Notes under the pieces: model-generated
Seen by the model: only the letters and a program-made list of their open reading frames with translations
What the model was told of the DNA's origin: nothing
Databases searched by the model: none
Source: Bugulina stolonifera
Taxonomy: Eukaryota; Bryozoa; Gymnolaemata; Cheilostomatida; Bugulidae
Assembly: GCA_935421135.1 (NCBI GenBank)
Contig: OW285189.1
Location: 12,731,072 to 12,795,071, forward strand
Reading direction: 5' to 3'
Length of the DNA: 64,000 bases
Part shown: in pieces, positions 32,841-42,937 of the stretch
How the letters are laid out: every line of letters starts with the position of its first letter
Numbering within the stretch: position 1 is the stretch's first letter
Position numbers and translations under genes: made by a program

Positions 32841-33387
32841 AGTAGTATAGTCAGTGCAGATCTGCACAGACACCCGGTCATTTCCGCGTCTTATTAGCCC
32901 TAGATCCAAAAACTCCCCGGGCGGACGACCACCCCACCCGTCCTCTCGCCCCCTCCCTTTCCCTAAACCTCACTCTATGTGCAAAGCCCTAGAACCTACC
33001 CCCCGATCGCGGGTGGGGTTTCAAAAACCTCATCGGCTGTTCCGTAGAACCCAGTCTAAAGAGCAAACCCCTCGCCCGGTCCCACGGCTCGGGCGAGGGG
33101 GCGCGCGCGTACGCGCGCGCCCCCCCCCCCGCCCCGCGAACCCCACCCGTCCTCCCTCCACCCGTCCCCGCCCCTCCCCACCCCTCCCCACCCCAAACCC
33201 CTCCGCCTCGCCCTCCGCCTCGCTGCGGTTCTCGTTTGCGAGTCCAGCCGTGGCCCCACGCCGCCGTCCCCCCGCCCATCCCCCGCCCCTCCCCCGCTCT
33301 CCCGCCCCAACGACCCGTCGCGGCCCTCGCGGGCGGACCGTCGGCTGGAGTAGGGTGAAGCGAAGGAAAATACGGGTTAGAGTAATG
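32841..33387. repeat. Left TIR of copy 3
   Basis: A ~547-bp GC-rich repeat, inverted at 41968-42502. It contains the 20-bp alternating palindrome at 33101-33120 and GTGCAGATCTGCAC near the tip. Confidence 0.9.
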
Positions 33388-33394
33388 GTGTGTG

Positions 33395-33830
33395 ATGTAT
33401 TCTAGAATAGATGATATACGACCATGAAAAATATGAGTCAGGGTAATGATACGCGAGTTTGTTTTAATTTTCAATACGTTTGAGAGTAATAATATAAAAC
33501 TAAGTGATAAAAAACCTGATACACAACTATGAAAAATATGAGTAAGGGTAATGATACAGGAGTTTGTTTTAATTTTCAATACGTTTGAGAGTAATAATAT
33601 AAAACTAAGTGATAAAAAACTTGATACACAACTATGAAAAATATGAGTAAGGGTAATGATACACGAGTTTGTTTTAATTTTCAATACGTTTGAGAGTAAT
33701 AATATAAAATCAATCGATAAAAACCGATATACGACTATGAAGAATATGAGTAAGGCTAACGATACACGAGTTTGAGAGTAATAATATGAAATCAATTGAT
33801 AAGTAGACACGAATGAGTGTGAATGACAAA
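33395..33830. repeat. AT-rich ~105-bp tandem repeats, copy 3
   Basis: About four units between the TIR and the end of the OB-fold gene, reverse-oriented relative to copies 1 and 2. Confidence 0.85.
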
Positions 33831-33840
33831 AGTTTTTGCC

Positions 33841-35161
33841 TCAAAACTGTGCAGTGGCGGGGAGGAGACGCTCGCCGAGGATGGAGTCTAGAATGGCACA
33901 ATCGTAGAATGTTCTCCCGCTCTTGGAAGTCTTCTGTCCCTTGTACACCATCACGGAGGGGAGGAGGTCTTTCATCGAAACTGCCAGACGTCCCGGAAGG
34001 AAGACCTCTCCCTTTCTTTCTTCGTTTCCAATCCGACACTCGTAGGTGGCAATGGAGTTGCTCGCATTATCACCATCACCGCATCTTGGGACATATGCGG
34101 GTCGGAGCGCGGTCACCACCAGCACAGAACCAACGGGGAATGAAGATAGCGTTTGCACTCGAAAAAATTCTTCCAACTGGGCCAAGGTCTTCTTTCTCAA
34201 GTCACCGGCCAGCTTTTTCATGGCTGCTCCTGGCAGGGAGCACACGCTCTCGATACGGTTGAATGTGTTTTGTCCTTTAGCGGTCTCCTGCTGTCCCAAG
34301 TACACCATGATCCTAGGTGGAAGGGTAAGGTCCTTTAGCTCCTCTTCTTTGACATCCGCTAGCTTGGGCATGGCGTGACGAATGTTGGTGTGAAAGCTGA
34401 TGCAATGTCTCATCCCCTTGTCATCCACATAGCTTGCCCTGGCTAAGAATGCTTTTCCGAATGCCGTTTCAACCATCGAACCTCCACTCACTTCTAGCAC
34501 AGTTCCTGGCTCTAGCTCTGACAACTTCACCGTTGTCTGCAGAGAGCTCCTCTTCTCCGCTCCCATGCTCCTACAATAACGAAAGTGGTGTATATAGATC
34601 CGACAAAGTGGTTAAACGGGAGAAAGATAGTACGGTAATTTATAGATATACGAACAGGGCTACTTACATTAGGGTTGCCGCCACTGCACGAGCTTTCTCC
34701 AGGCTTAGTCCCCCGCTCTTTTTCTTCCCCTTGCAAGGAGACTTGGTAGCTTTTTTTCCCTTCGTCGTCGTCTCACCACCATCCATTTCTTCCGTAGCCG
34801 TATCGGCTCCGTGGCCATCATCATCATCATCATCTGATATTACAATCACCTGGGATTTCTTCTTTTTCTTAGCACAGATTTCATCTCCTTTTGGGTTCTT
34901 CCTCTTCTTGGTTGTTGTGGTCTTGCCCCTATCCGAGGCCCGCTCCGGGGAGGACGGAGAGTCCGCCATGTTAGAAAGATCCTTTCGGGCAAGACTCCCC
35001 ACTCCTATTATTTTCCCCTTCTTCCGTGCCTCTTTTAACGCATCCACCTCTTCTTTCCTCTTCTGACTGCACTCTTCTTCTTCAATAATTCCATCCATTT
35101 GTGAGTCCGTTAAGCCCGCAAATAACTCTTCTTGGTTTTGGACTATGTTGTCAGTATCCAT
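33841..35161 (-). CDS. Element-encoded OB-fold-like DNA-binding protein, copy 3
   Basis: Minus-strand exons 35161-34668 and 34570-33841 give 407 residues, almost identical to copy 1 (for example GK for GE in the tail and SM for SV in the first repeat). The Lys/Asp-rich tail and two OB-like repeats are intact. The TATA motif is at 35250-35245 with the initiator A at 35222. Confidence 0.72.
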
Positions 35162-35298
35162 TGATAATGTACTATTGTAGTAGTGTAGCTGTACAGTAGT
35201 GATGTGCTGAACTTTGAATGCTGAGACTGTGATCCCACTCTCCCTTTATACAACTGCTCATTTCTTGACTCCTCCCTTTTTTTTATCCAATCCCAATG

Positions 35299-36008
35299 TG
35301 ACCCGATGCACCCCGATGTGAATCCGAAGCCTCCCGATGTGAATCCGAAGCCTCCCGATGCATCCCGATGTGAATCCGAAGCCTTCCGATGCATCCCGAT
35401 GTGAATCCGAAGCTTCCCGATGCATCCCGATGTGATTCCGAAGCTTCCCGATGCATCCCGATGTGAATCCGAAGCTCCCCGATGCATCCCGATGTGATTC
35501 CGATGCTTCCCGATGCATCCCGATGTGAATCCGAAGCTTCCCGATGCATCCCGATGTGAATCCGAAGCTTCCCGATGCATCCCGATGTGATTCCGAAGCT
35601 TCCCGATGCATCCCGATGTGATTCCGAAGCTTCCCGATGCATCCCGATGTGATTCCGAAGCTTCCCGATGCATCCCGATGTGTCCCGATGTGTCAATTCA
35701 CATCGGGGTGCATCGGGATGCATCGGGAGGCTTCGGAATCACATCGGGATGCATCGGGAAGCTTCGGATTCACATCGGGATGCATCGGGAAGCTTCGGAA
35801 TCACATCGGGATGCATCGGGAAGCTTCGGATTCACATCGGGATGCATCGGGAAGCTTCGGAATCACATCGGGATGCATCGGGAGGCTTCGGATTCACATC
35901 GGGGTGCATCGGGAGGCTTCGGATTCACATCGGGAAGCTTCGGATTCACATCGGGGTGCATCGGAAGGCTTCGGATTCACATCAGGGGGCTTCGGATTCA
36001 CATCGGGG
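35299..36008. repeat. Palindromic 31-bp minisatellite, copy 3
   Basis: About 12 units on the OB-fold side and about 10 on the polymerase side meet near 35690. The polymerase-side end has shortened units (GGGAGGCTTCGGATTCACATC without the GATGCATC part). Confidence 0.92.
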
Positions 36009-36049
36009 TGGTATTGCCAAGGGTGGGGAAATGGTTAGACTCCGCCCAC

Positions 36050-36343
36050 TGAATACTACTATTTAAGGTATGAGTTTCTCACTTTAGCAGTATGAACAAT
36101 CAGCCTCTAGTCAACAGAGTGAGAGTAAACAGAGACAGCTACCTACTAGTCAGTGCGTGAACAGAGATGTCAACAAGTAGAACATAAGGTTAGTGTTAAA
36201 TGGAGTAATTGGCAGCAATTGTGAAGTGTTTATTGTATAAAATGCTATCAAGCTAAAAAATGACTCACACCCTACTGCTATATATTTTTATAAGGAGACT
36301 AAACAGAGACACCTACCTTCTAGCCAGCACATGATCAGCAGAG
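36050..36343 (+). promoter_or_regulatory. Polymerase leader with upstream open frame, copy 3
   Basis: TATTTAAG at 36060-36067 is followed by a decayed copy of exon 1 at 36167 (ATGTCAACAAGTAGAACATAA, stop after six codons) and then the real ATG at 36344. The two ATGs are 177 bp apart in near-duplicate sequence. Confidence 0.6.
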
Positions 36344-39300
36344 ATGTCAACAAGTGAAAAAGAAGGTTAGTGCTAAATGAGGTATTTGGTAGCAATTGTG
36401 GATTGTTTATTGTTTATGTAGTGTGAAGTAAAAGAATAATAACTTACACCCTACCATTTTTTTTTATAGGGGGAGAGACCTCTCGTCAGGTCGAGCACAC
36501 CTGTCAACTATGCGGTCTGGTTCTCAGAACAGCGTTTTCTCTAGACAGGCACACGAAGAGAATGCATGCACAGGCTCACCCGCACAAGTGCCCCGTTTGT
36601 GGCGGATGTTTTGATGGGAGGAGAAAGCTAGGTCATCACATGAGGCGATTTCATAGCGAGGGTAAGGTGGAAAAAGATGAGGGAGGTGCAGAGAAGTTTG
36701 ATGATGTTTTCTGGTCTAAACCGCCAACAGCTGAAGAGGGGGATGAGATGGGGGTGCTACTAGCCCGCTATTGGAGCTCCATCAGGTCCGCAATACACTC
36801 TCGTCCCGTGGAAGATATTCTAAATGTTCGAGTGTGGAGAGGGGAAGGTGAAGACGAAGGAGATGAAGAGGTGTGGACTAAGTTGAGAGCAATGTGGAAG
36901 AGAGTGCCTTGTACTGTGAAGATTAACTGTAGCGCTGGAGTCATCCTCGAGCATAAGACCAGTGGAGAGTTGCGCTACTTTCACTCATCGAGCAACAATG
37001 CCGCATTCTTCCCCAAACCAAGACTGATCAGAACAGAGAATGAGATGAGAGAGTTTTGCGAATCTGTGCAGGAGCTCGACTTGAGAGAGAGGTCAGCACA
37101 AAGGAGACCGAATACCGCTTGGGCTTTACGTCACATTGCGAATCTGACATTCTACATCTATAAACTCCTAGAGATTGGCAAGGTGGGCGGTGTAGTGAGC
37201 AAACTCCCAGACTACATACTTAACAACCGACACGTGATAGCACTAGACGTAGACTTTTGGGCTAGAGGAGGTGCGCGTCCCTACTCAGACAACTTGTGTT
37301 TCTTTAGATGCTTGGCCATGATGTATGACTGTAACTGCGACCAAAAGAAGGGATGTCGTTGCCGTCGCCCCTCTTGCACCACAACACATCGCTTGTTTAA
37401 ACAATACATGAGACAAACTAAATCTTCTTCCCCACCCTCATCAACTTTGTCAGACTTTCCCGGGGTGGACTCGAGTGATCTACTGGCCTTGGAAGATCAT
37501 TTTGACGTATCTATAATAGTCTTCTGTCTAACTGATGAGGAGGTAGCTCCGATAGTTTGGTCATCCGGGGCACGAAACAAAGCCCATAAACTCTTCGTCA
37601 ACATGTACGAAAAACACTTCAGCTGGATAAAGAATGTTGATTCGTTTGCCAGATGTTTCACCTGCAAGCTGTGCGATAGCGCGTTTACACGCTTGTCTAG
37701 CCTACGACGACACAAGTGCTCGCCAGAAGAAGCATCAGTGTTCGTTTTCCCTGGTGGAACGTTTGGACCCCCGCCAACCATATTCACAAAACTCAAGCGA
37801 GTGGCGGGAATAGAGGTGGTGAACCCCGACCTCTTATACTACCCCTACTATATCACCTATGATATCGAATGCTTCATGCCAAAAGACAACCTACCAACTA
37901 ACACCACCACGATGACTTTTAGTGCAAGACACGAGCTACTGAGCATATCCGCGTGTTCTAACGTCCCAGGGTTTGAGCGAGCCAAGTGTTTTGTGAGGAG
38001 CGTCGACAGCAAGGATGGGACGAAGTGCATTCGTCAATTCGTCCAATACATAGCAAAGATTGCTGACGTGGCAGGAGATTTGTTCGGAGAAAGATTCCAG
38101 GATGTACGCGAGCGACTCTCTACCTTCCTCGCGGATCGGGCGGATAGAGAAGAGGCCTTTGCTGACGACAAGTTCTCTAACGTCTCGACTTACAGGGTGA
38201 AGTCCGGTCTCTCCGGATTAGAAAGAGAATTAGAACAGCACATCTCCAGCGTTCCGGTGGTCGGCTTCAACTCGCAAAAGTATGACCTAAATATACTAAA
38301 GGGGCCTTTACTTCGCTCTCTACAAGAGGAGGAGGGAGAAGATTTTGTTTTCATCGTTAAGCGTGTTAACAGTATGTCCTGCGTGGAGAGTAGACGTTTT
38401 AGATTCCTTGACATATGCAACTTTATCGCACCAGGCTTCAACTACTCAAAATACTTGAAGGCATTTGGCGTGTCAGAGAGTAAGGGATTCTTTCCTTACG
38501 ACTGGGTAGATTCCCTGAGAAGGTTGGATCATCACGGACTCCCTCCCCGAGAGAGTTTTTTCAACTCGCTGACTCAGCAAGAATTGAGCCAGCAAGATTA
38601 TCACCACTGTCAGCTCGTGTGGGAAAGAGAGAACATGGAAACGTTCAGGGATTTCCTCATCTGGTACAACAACCTCGATGTGGCCCCATTCATCGAGGCC
38701 ATTGCACGTCAGAGCTCTATCTATCGACAAAAGGGTATTGATATGTTGAAATCTGCAATCTCGCTTCCAGGCTTGGCTATCAGATGGTTGTTTATGGAGG
38801 TGGAGGCCCGACCTTACGGCTACTCTCCTCCGCAAGCCGCTCTCCCGCTGCATAGGTTAATGTCTCTCCGAGGCGAACTTTGCAACTCACAACCCATATG
38901 TCTGTTCGATGAGGAGAGCAAAAGTCTGTACCACACTCTCCGTGATAACCTCGTGGGAGGGCCAAGCATCATCTTTCACAGACATCATGAAGTTGGAGTG
39001 ACCTCTATTCGAGAGAAGATTTATGGCACATCCGCAAAACCCTGTAGGTCCATTCTGGGAGTCGATGCCAACGCTCTCTACCTATACTGCATGATGGGGA
39101 ATATGCCTACGGGTTATCCCAGGCGGAGGCTAGAGAGCCGAGGCTTTGCTCTGGAACCCGTTAAAAAGTTCAGCAAAGTGGCGCATGGATGGTTAGAGTT
39201 CCAATCGTGGAAGAGAGGAGAGGTCATCCTTCACCAACAGAATGGAGGAGAAATGAGGATAGGCTGTCACAACCTACCGGTGGATGGTTATAGCGAACAG

Positions 39301-41008
39301 AGTCGGACTGTGTACCAATTCCACGGTTGCTACTGGCACGGACACGAGTGCGAGCTAGGAGGGAATGGAAAAGGTGTCAGAAACATGACGAATGAAGAGC
39401 TCCGGGTGGACACTGCGAGGAAAGAAGATTACATCAAGGCTCTAGGCTATAAGCTCATCACCACTCGGGAGTGTGAGTGGGGAGCGCGAGTTCGTTCGGA
39501 TGAAGAGGTTAGGACATTTCTCTCCGTCTTCTTTTCTTCTCTCTATCCAGAGAGGGGTTGTGTCAACCTCGATAAAATAATCAACAGTATTCGTAGTGGA
39601 GAGTACTACGGTTTAGTGGAGTGTGACATTTCCGTACCCGAAGAGCTAAAAGCGAAGTTCTCTGAGATGGCACCTATTTTCAAGAATATAAATGTGGGAA
39701 GAGAACACCTTAGCGAACACATGCGCGCTTTTGCCAAACAGAACGGATTCTTGAAGAGACCTCAGCGAATGCTCGTGGGGAGTCTTTTTGGCGAGCGAAT
39801 CACACTACTCACCGATCTGGCTAGATGGTATCTAGATCAAGGTTTGATAATTACCAGGGTCTATCAGTTTGTTCACTTTATCCCACGAGCCGTCTTCAAA
39901 GACTTTGGTTCTTCGGTCTCAGACGCAAGGAGAGGGGGAGATCTGGACCCTGATCTGGCCCTCTTGGCCAGCACCAGCAAGCTCGTTGGGAATTCAGCCT
40001 ACGGAAAGACCATAACAAATAAAGAGAAACATAAGACTGTCAAGTATGTAGAGACAGTAGAGGGGGCGGCCGTCAAAGTGAGGAGTAGGCACTTTTCTAG
40101 TCTCAACGAAGTCGATGAAAACTACTTTGAGATAGAGCTTCACAAGAAAAAGGTAAGTGTTGACAATCTTTCTTACTTTGACTCTTGATTTGACAAAACT
40201 TTTTCCGAGTGGAAGGGTGAATTTTCTCTCTCTCTCTCTCTCTTTCTTTTAGATTCGAATGGATGTTCCATCCGTCGTAGGATTCGTCATCCTCCAGAGA
40301 GCCAAGTTGAGGATGCTAGAGTTCTACTACGACTTTATGGATAGGTGAGTAGAACTAGACTATACAAAGATTTTATCAAATCCTTTTCTATTTATTCTTC
40401 GGTGTCAGCAACCTCTAACTCGCCCGATTTATTTTCACAGATTCGTCAGCAGAGAGGACTTTGAGTACGTAGAAATGGATACGGATAGCGCTTACATGGC
40501 CCTGAGTGCTCGCAATATAGATGAGGTCATCCGAAAAGATAAAAAAGAAGAGTTCTACAGAGAGTATGGTAAATGGTTTCCCAGACCCTTCTGCGATAGC
40601 CACAAGGGAGACTTTATCACAACCAAGGTGCTCGGGCAAGAGTGGGAGATGAGGGAATGTTGTGAGAAGGTGCAGCGATACGAAACACGAACCCCTGGTC
40701 TGTTTAAGGAGGAGTTTCGGGGGGAGGGGGTCATCGCACTCAACTCAAAAACTTACTTTTGTTGGTCCGCTGACGGCGATAGCAAGTATAGTAGCAAAGG
40801 ACTAAATAAAAGAGGAAACACCCTAACCAAAGAGAAGTTCCTCTCCGTGCTCAAAACAGGGGAGTCGGTGAGAGGAGACAATCGGGGTTTTATCAGAAGA
40901 GGAAATCAAACGTATAGCTATACCCAGCTAAAGACCAGACTCACCTACTTCTACGGTAAGCGGAAGGTTGCGGAAGACGGGGTGAGTACGAGTCCTATAG
41001 AATGTTAA
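36344..41008 (+). CDS. polB: Family-B DNA polymerase with N-terminal zinc fingers, copy 3
   Basis: Exons 36344-36365, 36470-40152, 40253-40344 and 40441-41008 join in frame to 1454 residues. The start is chosen because MSTSEKEG splices in phase to the exon holding the first C2H2 finger. Counting from the internal Met at 36562, the exonuclease motif YDIECF is near residue 434, FNSQKYD near 570, YNNLDV near 713, polymerase motif A VDANALY near 835, FHGCYWHG near 920 and NSAYGKT near 1143. The metal-binding MDTDS is in the last exon at 40475. The introns have consensus GT-AG borders. AATAAA is at 41193-41198. The family is that of Polinton-like and protein-primed polymerases common in animal genomes. 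Protein priming is inferred from the terminal triplet repeats. Confidence 0.9.
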
Positions 41009-41143
41009 TACTGATTTCTCGGAGATGAGACTACTTCATTCGATAAATCGGAGAGTAAACGAACAGTGCATCATAACCCTTGTATATATATATATATATA
41101 TCCGTATAATTTTTTTTCACATTCACTCTCTATTGTAAGGGGT

Positions 41144-41198
41144 CTCCGTCCTCAAAACGGAGGGTTTACCGGTTGTAGCCTTAAAACCGAGCAATAAA
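41144..41198 (+). terminator. Polymerase 3' signals: hairpin and AATAAA, copy 3
   Basis: CTCCGT (41144-41149) pairs with ACGGAG (41157-41162). AATAAA follows at 41193-41198. The arrangement is conserved in copy 2. Confidence 0.55.
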
Positions 41199-41454
41199 AC
41201 ACTAGCTAATACATTAAAAACCATTTACCTCTCCAAACCAAAGGGGTAGACGGTACTAGCGCAGCTTCCGCTCATACTCACCCCTTATCAGTTCACATTT
41301 CTTCTATTGTCTTCATTCGTAGGTGGGGGGTGACATCGCACGCGCACGATGCGCTCTCTCCCTATCGGAGTTTGCTACCCGGGGGAAAGTGGACGCGGTG
41401 GTCAAAGAAATTGGTGGCGAGTCAACGACATCATCGTAGAGGCGGGTCTATTTG

Positions 41455-41491
<37 letters not shown>

Positions 41492-41910
41492 GTGATGGTG
41501 ATGATGATGATGATGATGATGGTGATGGTGATGATGATGATGATGATGATGATGATGGTGATGATGATGGCGATGAGAAGACAAGCATCCATCTATCCCG
41601 TTTATCTATTTCTATTTCTACCCCTCCGAGCGATGATGTCGTCGGCTAACCTCCTCGCGAAGTCCACGGTTTGAAGCGCGGAAGAGCCACCGCCTTCACT
41701 TTCCCTCGCCACTCGTCACGGGGACGGGTGATTTCCCTAGGGGAGGGTCCGGGGAAAATGAGGGTTAAGACGCGAGTCTTTCATCGAAGGTCCGGGGGCG
41801 CTCGAACGGAGGAGCGCGCGAGTCCGGTGTCACCCCAACCAGTTCAGTCTCCACAGTTCCCGGCGAAGAAATCATCCGGAAGCACCACCACCACTCGGTA
41901 AGTTTCTTAT
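41199..41910 (+). other. Variable region between polymerase and TIR, copy 3, with (GAT)n repeat
   Basis: A GAT/ATG trinucleotide run at 41456-41570 is longer than in copy 2 and interrupted by GGT. A plus-strand open frame at 41671-41901, lacking ATG, ends in ACTCG|GTAAGT, a donor-like site. A good acceptor (TTCATTCGTAG) is at 41312-41322. An exon here could give the polymerase another C-terminus, but AATAAA lies before it. Confidence 0.45.
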
Positions 41911-41926
41911 AGTAGTATAGTCAGCG
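41911..41926 (+). repeat. Inner TIR-like motif, copy 3
   Basis: AGTAGTATAGTCAGCG repeats the element tip ~57 bp inside the right TIR border, in inverted sense relative to the outer right tip. Confidence 0.75.
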
Positions 41927-41967
41927 TCGTAAACTCTGCACGGGCACTCCGCACGGATGTAGCCTAT

Positions 41968-42502
41968 CATTACTCTAACCCGTATTTTCCTTCGCTTCAC
42001 CCTACTCCAGCCGACGGTCCGCCCGCGAGGGCCGCGACGGGTCGTTGGGGCGGGAGAGCGGGGGAGGGGCGGGGGATGGGCGGGGGGACGGCGGCGTGGG
42101 GCCACGGCTGGACTCGCAAACGAGAACCGCAGCGAGGCGGAGGGCGAGGCGGAGGGGTTTGGGGTGGGGAGGGGCGGGGACGGGTGGAGGGAGGACGGGT
42201 GGGGTTCGCGGGGCGGGGGGGGGCGCGCGCGTACGCGCGCGCCCCCTTGCCCGAGCCGTGGGACCGGGCGAGGGGTTTGCTCTTTAGACTGGGTTCTACG
42301 GAACAGCCGATGAGGTTTTTGAAACCCCACCCGCGATCGGGGGGTAGGTTCTAGGGCTTTGCACATAGAGTGAGGTTTAGGGAAAGGGAGGGGGCGAGAG
42401 GACGGGTGGGGTGGTCGTCCGCCCGGGGAGTTTTTGGATCTAGGGCTAATAAGACGCGGAAATGACCGGGTGTCTGTGCAGATCTGCACTGACTATACTA
42501 CT
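41968..42502. repeat. Right TIR of copy 3
   Basis: A ~535-bp inverted match to 32841-33387, with the 20-bp alternating palindrome at 42223-42242. The 42509-42937 flank is AT-rich with nothing recognised. Confidence 0.9.
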
Positions 42503-42937
42503 TGTATTATATATACACATGTACATAGAGGATTTCAGTTTCAGCACTGCAGGTATATCGTAGTTGTATCTTTATTAGACATAACATAGTCTTTTGTATA
42601 AGAAAAGTCCTGCTATTAAATGGGATAGATAAAACAGTATATTATATTGTGTAATATTAAAATTAAACTGAAAGCAATATGATTCACTCCATAGCTTAAT
42701 GAAAATTCTCAAAGCTACTTCTTTGTGAAAATATTATAGCTATTTGCAAGAAATAATAAAATATTTGAAATGTAACAGCAGTGTCAATAAACAAGCAGCC
42801 GTTTAATTCTAGAAATATACAGCTTGTTAGTACAATGTGTGCTGGACACTAAGATTATTTTGACTGTGTTGAACTTACAATTGGGTTTACTTGCTGTAGT
42901 GTACAACATTGTTTTCAAATACATAATGTATATTATA

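Larger units (their letters stand above)
32841..42502. mobile_element. PolB/OB-fold transposon, copy 3 (complete, inverted orientation)
   Basis: A 9662-bp element with AGTAGTATAGTCAGTGC tips and an exact 6-bp duplication TGTATT at 32835-32840 and 42503-42508. The order is as in copy 2 but reversed: OB-fold gene on the minus strand, palindromic array, polymerase on the plus strand. Both genes are open. It is more like copy 1 than copy 2 in the TIR tips and OB-fold tail, so at least two sub-families are present. Confidence 0.92.

Noticed and set aside
41671..41901. 76-residue basic frame between the polymerase and TIR
   Set aside because: It lacks ATG, and copy 2 differs by many amino-acid replacements, unlike the two real genes. 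The GTAAGT at its end is noted but not enough.
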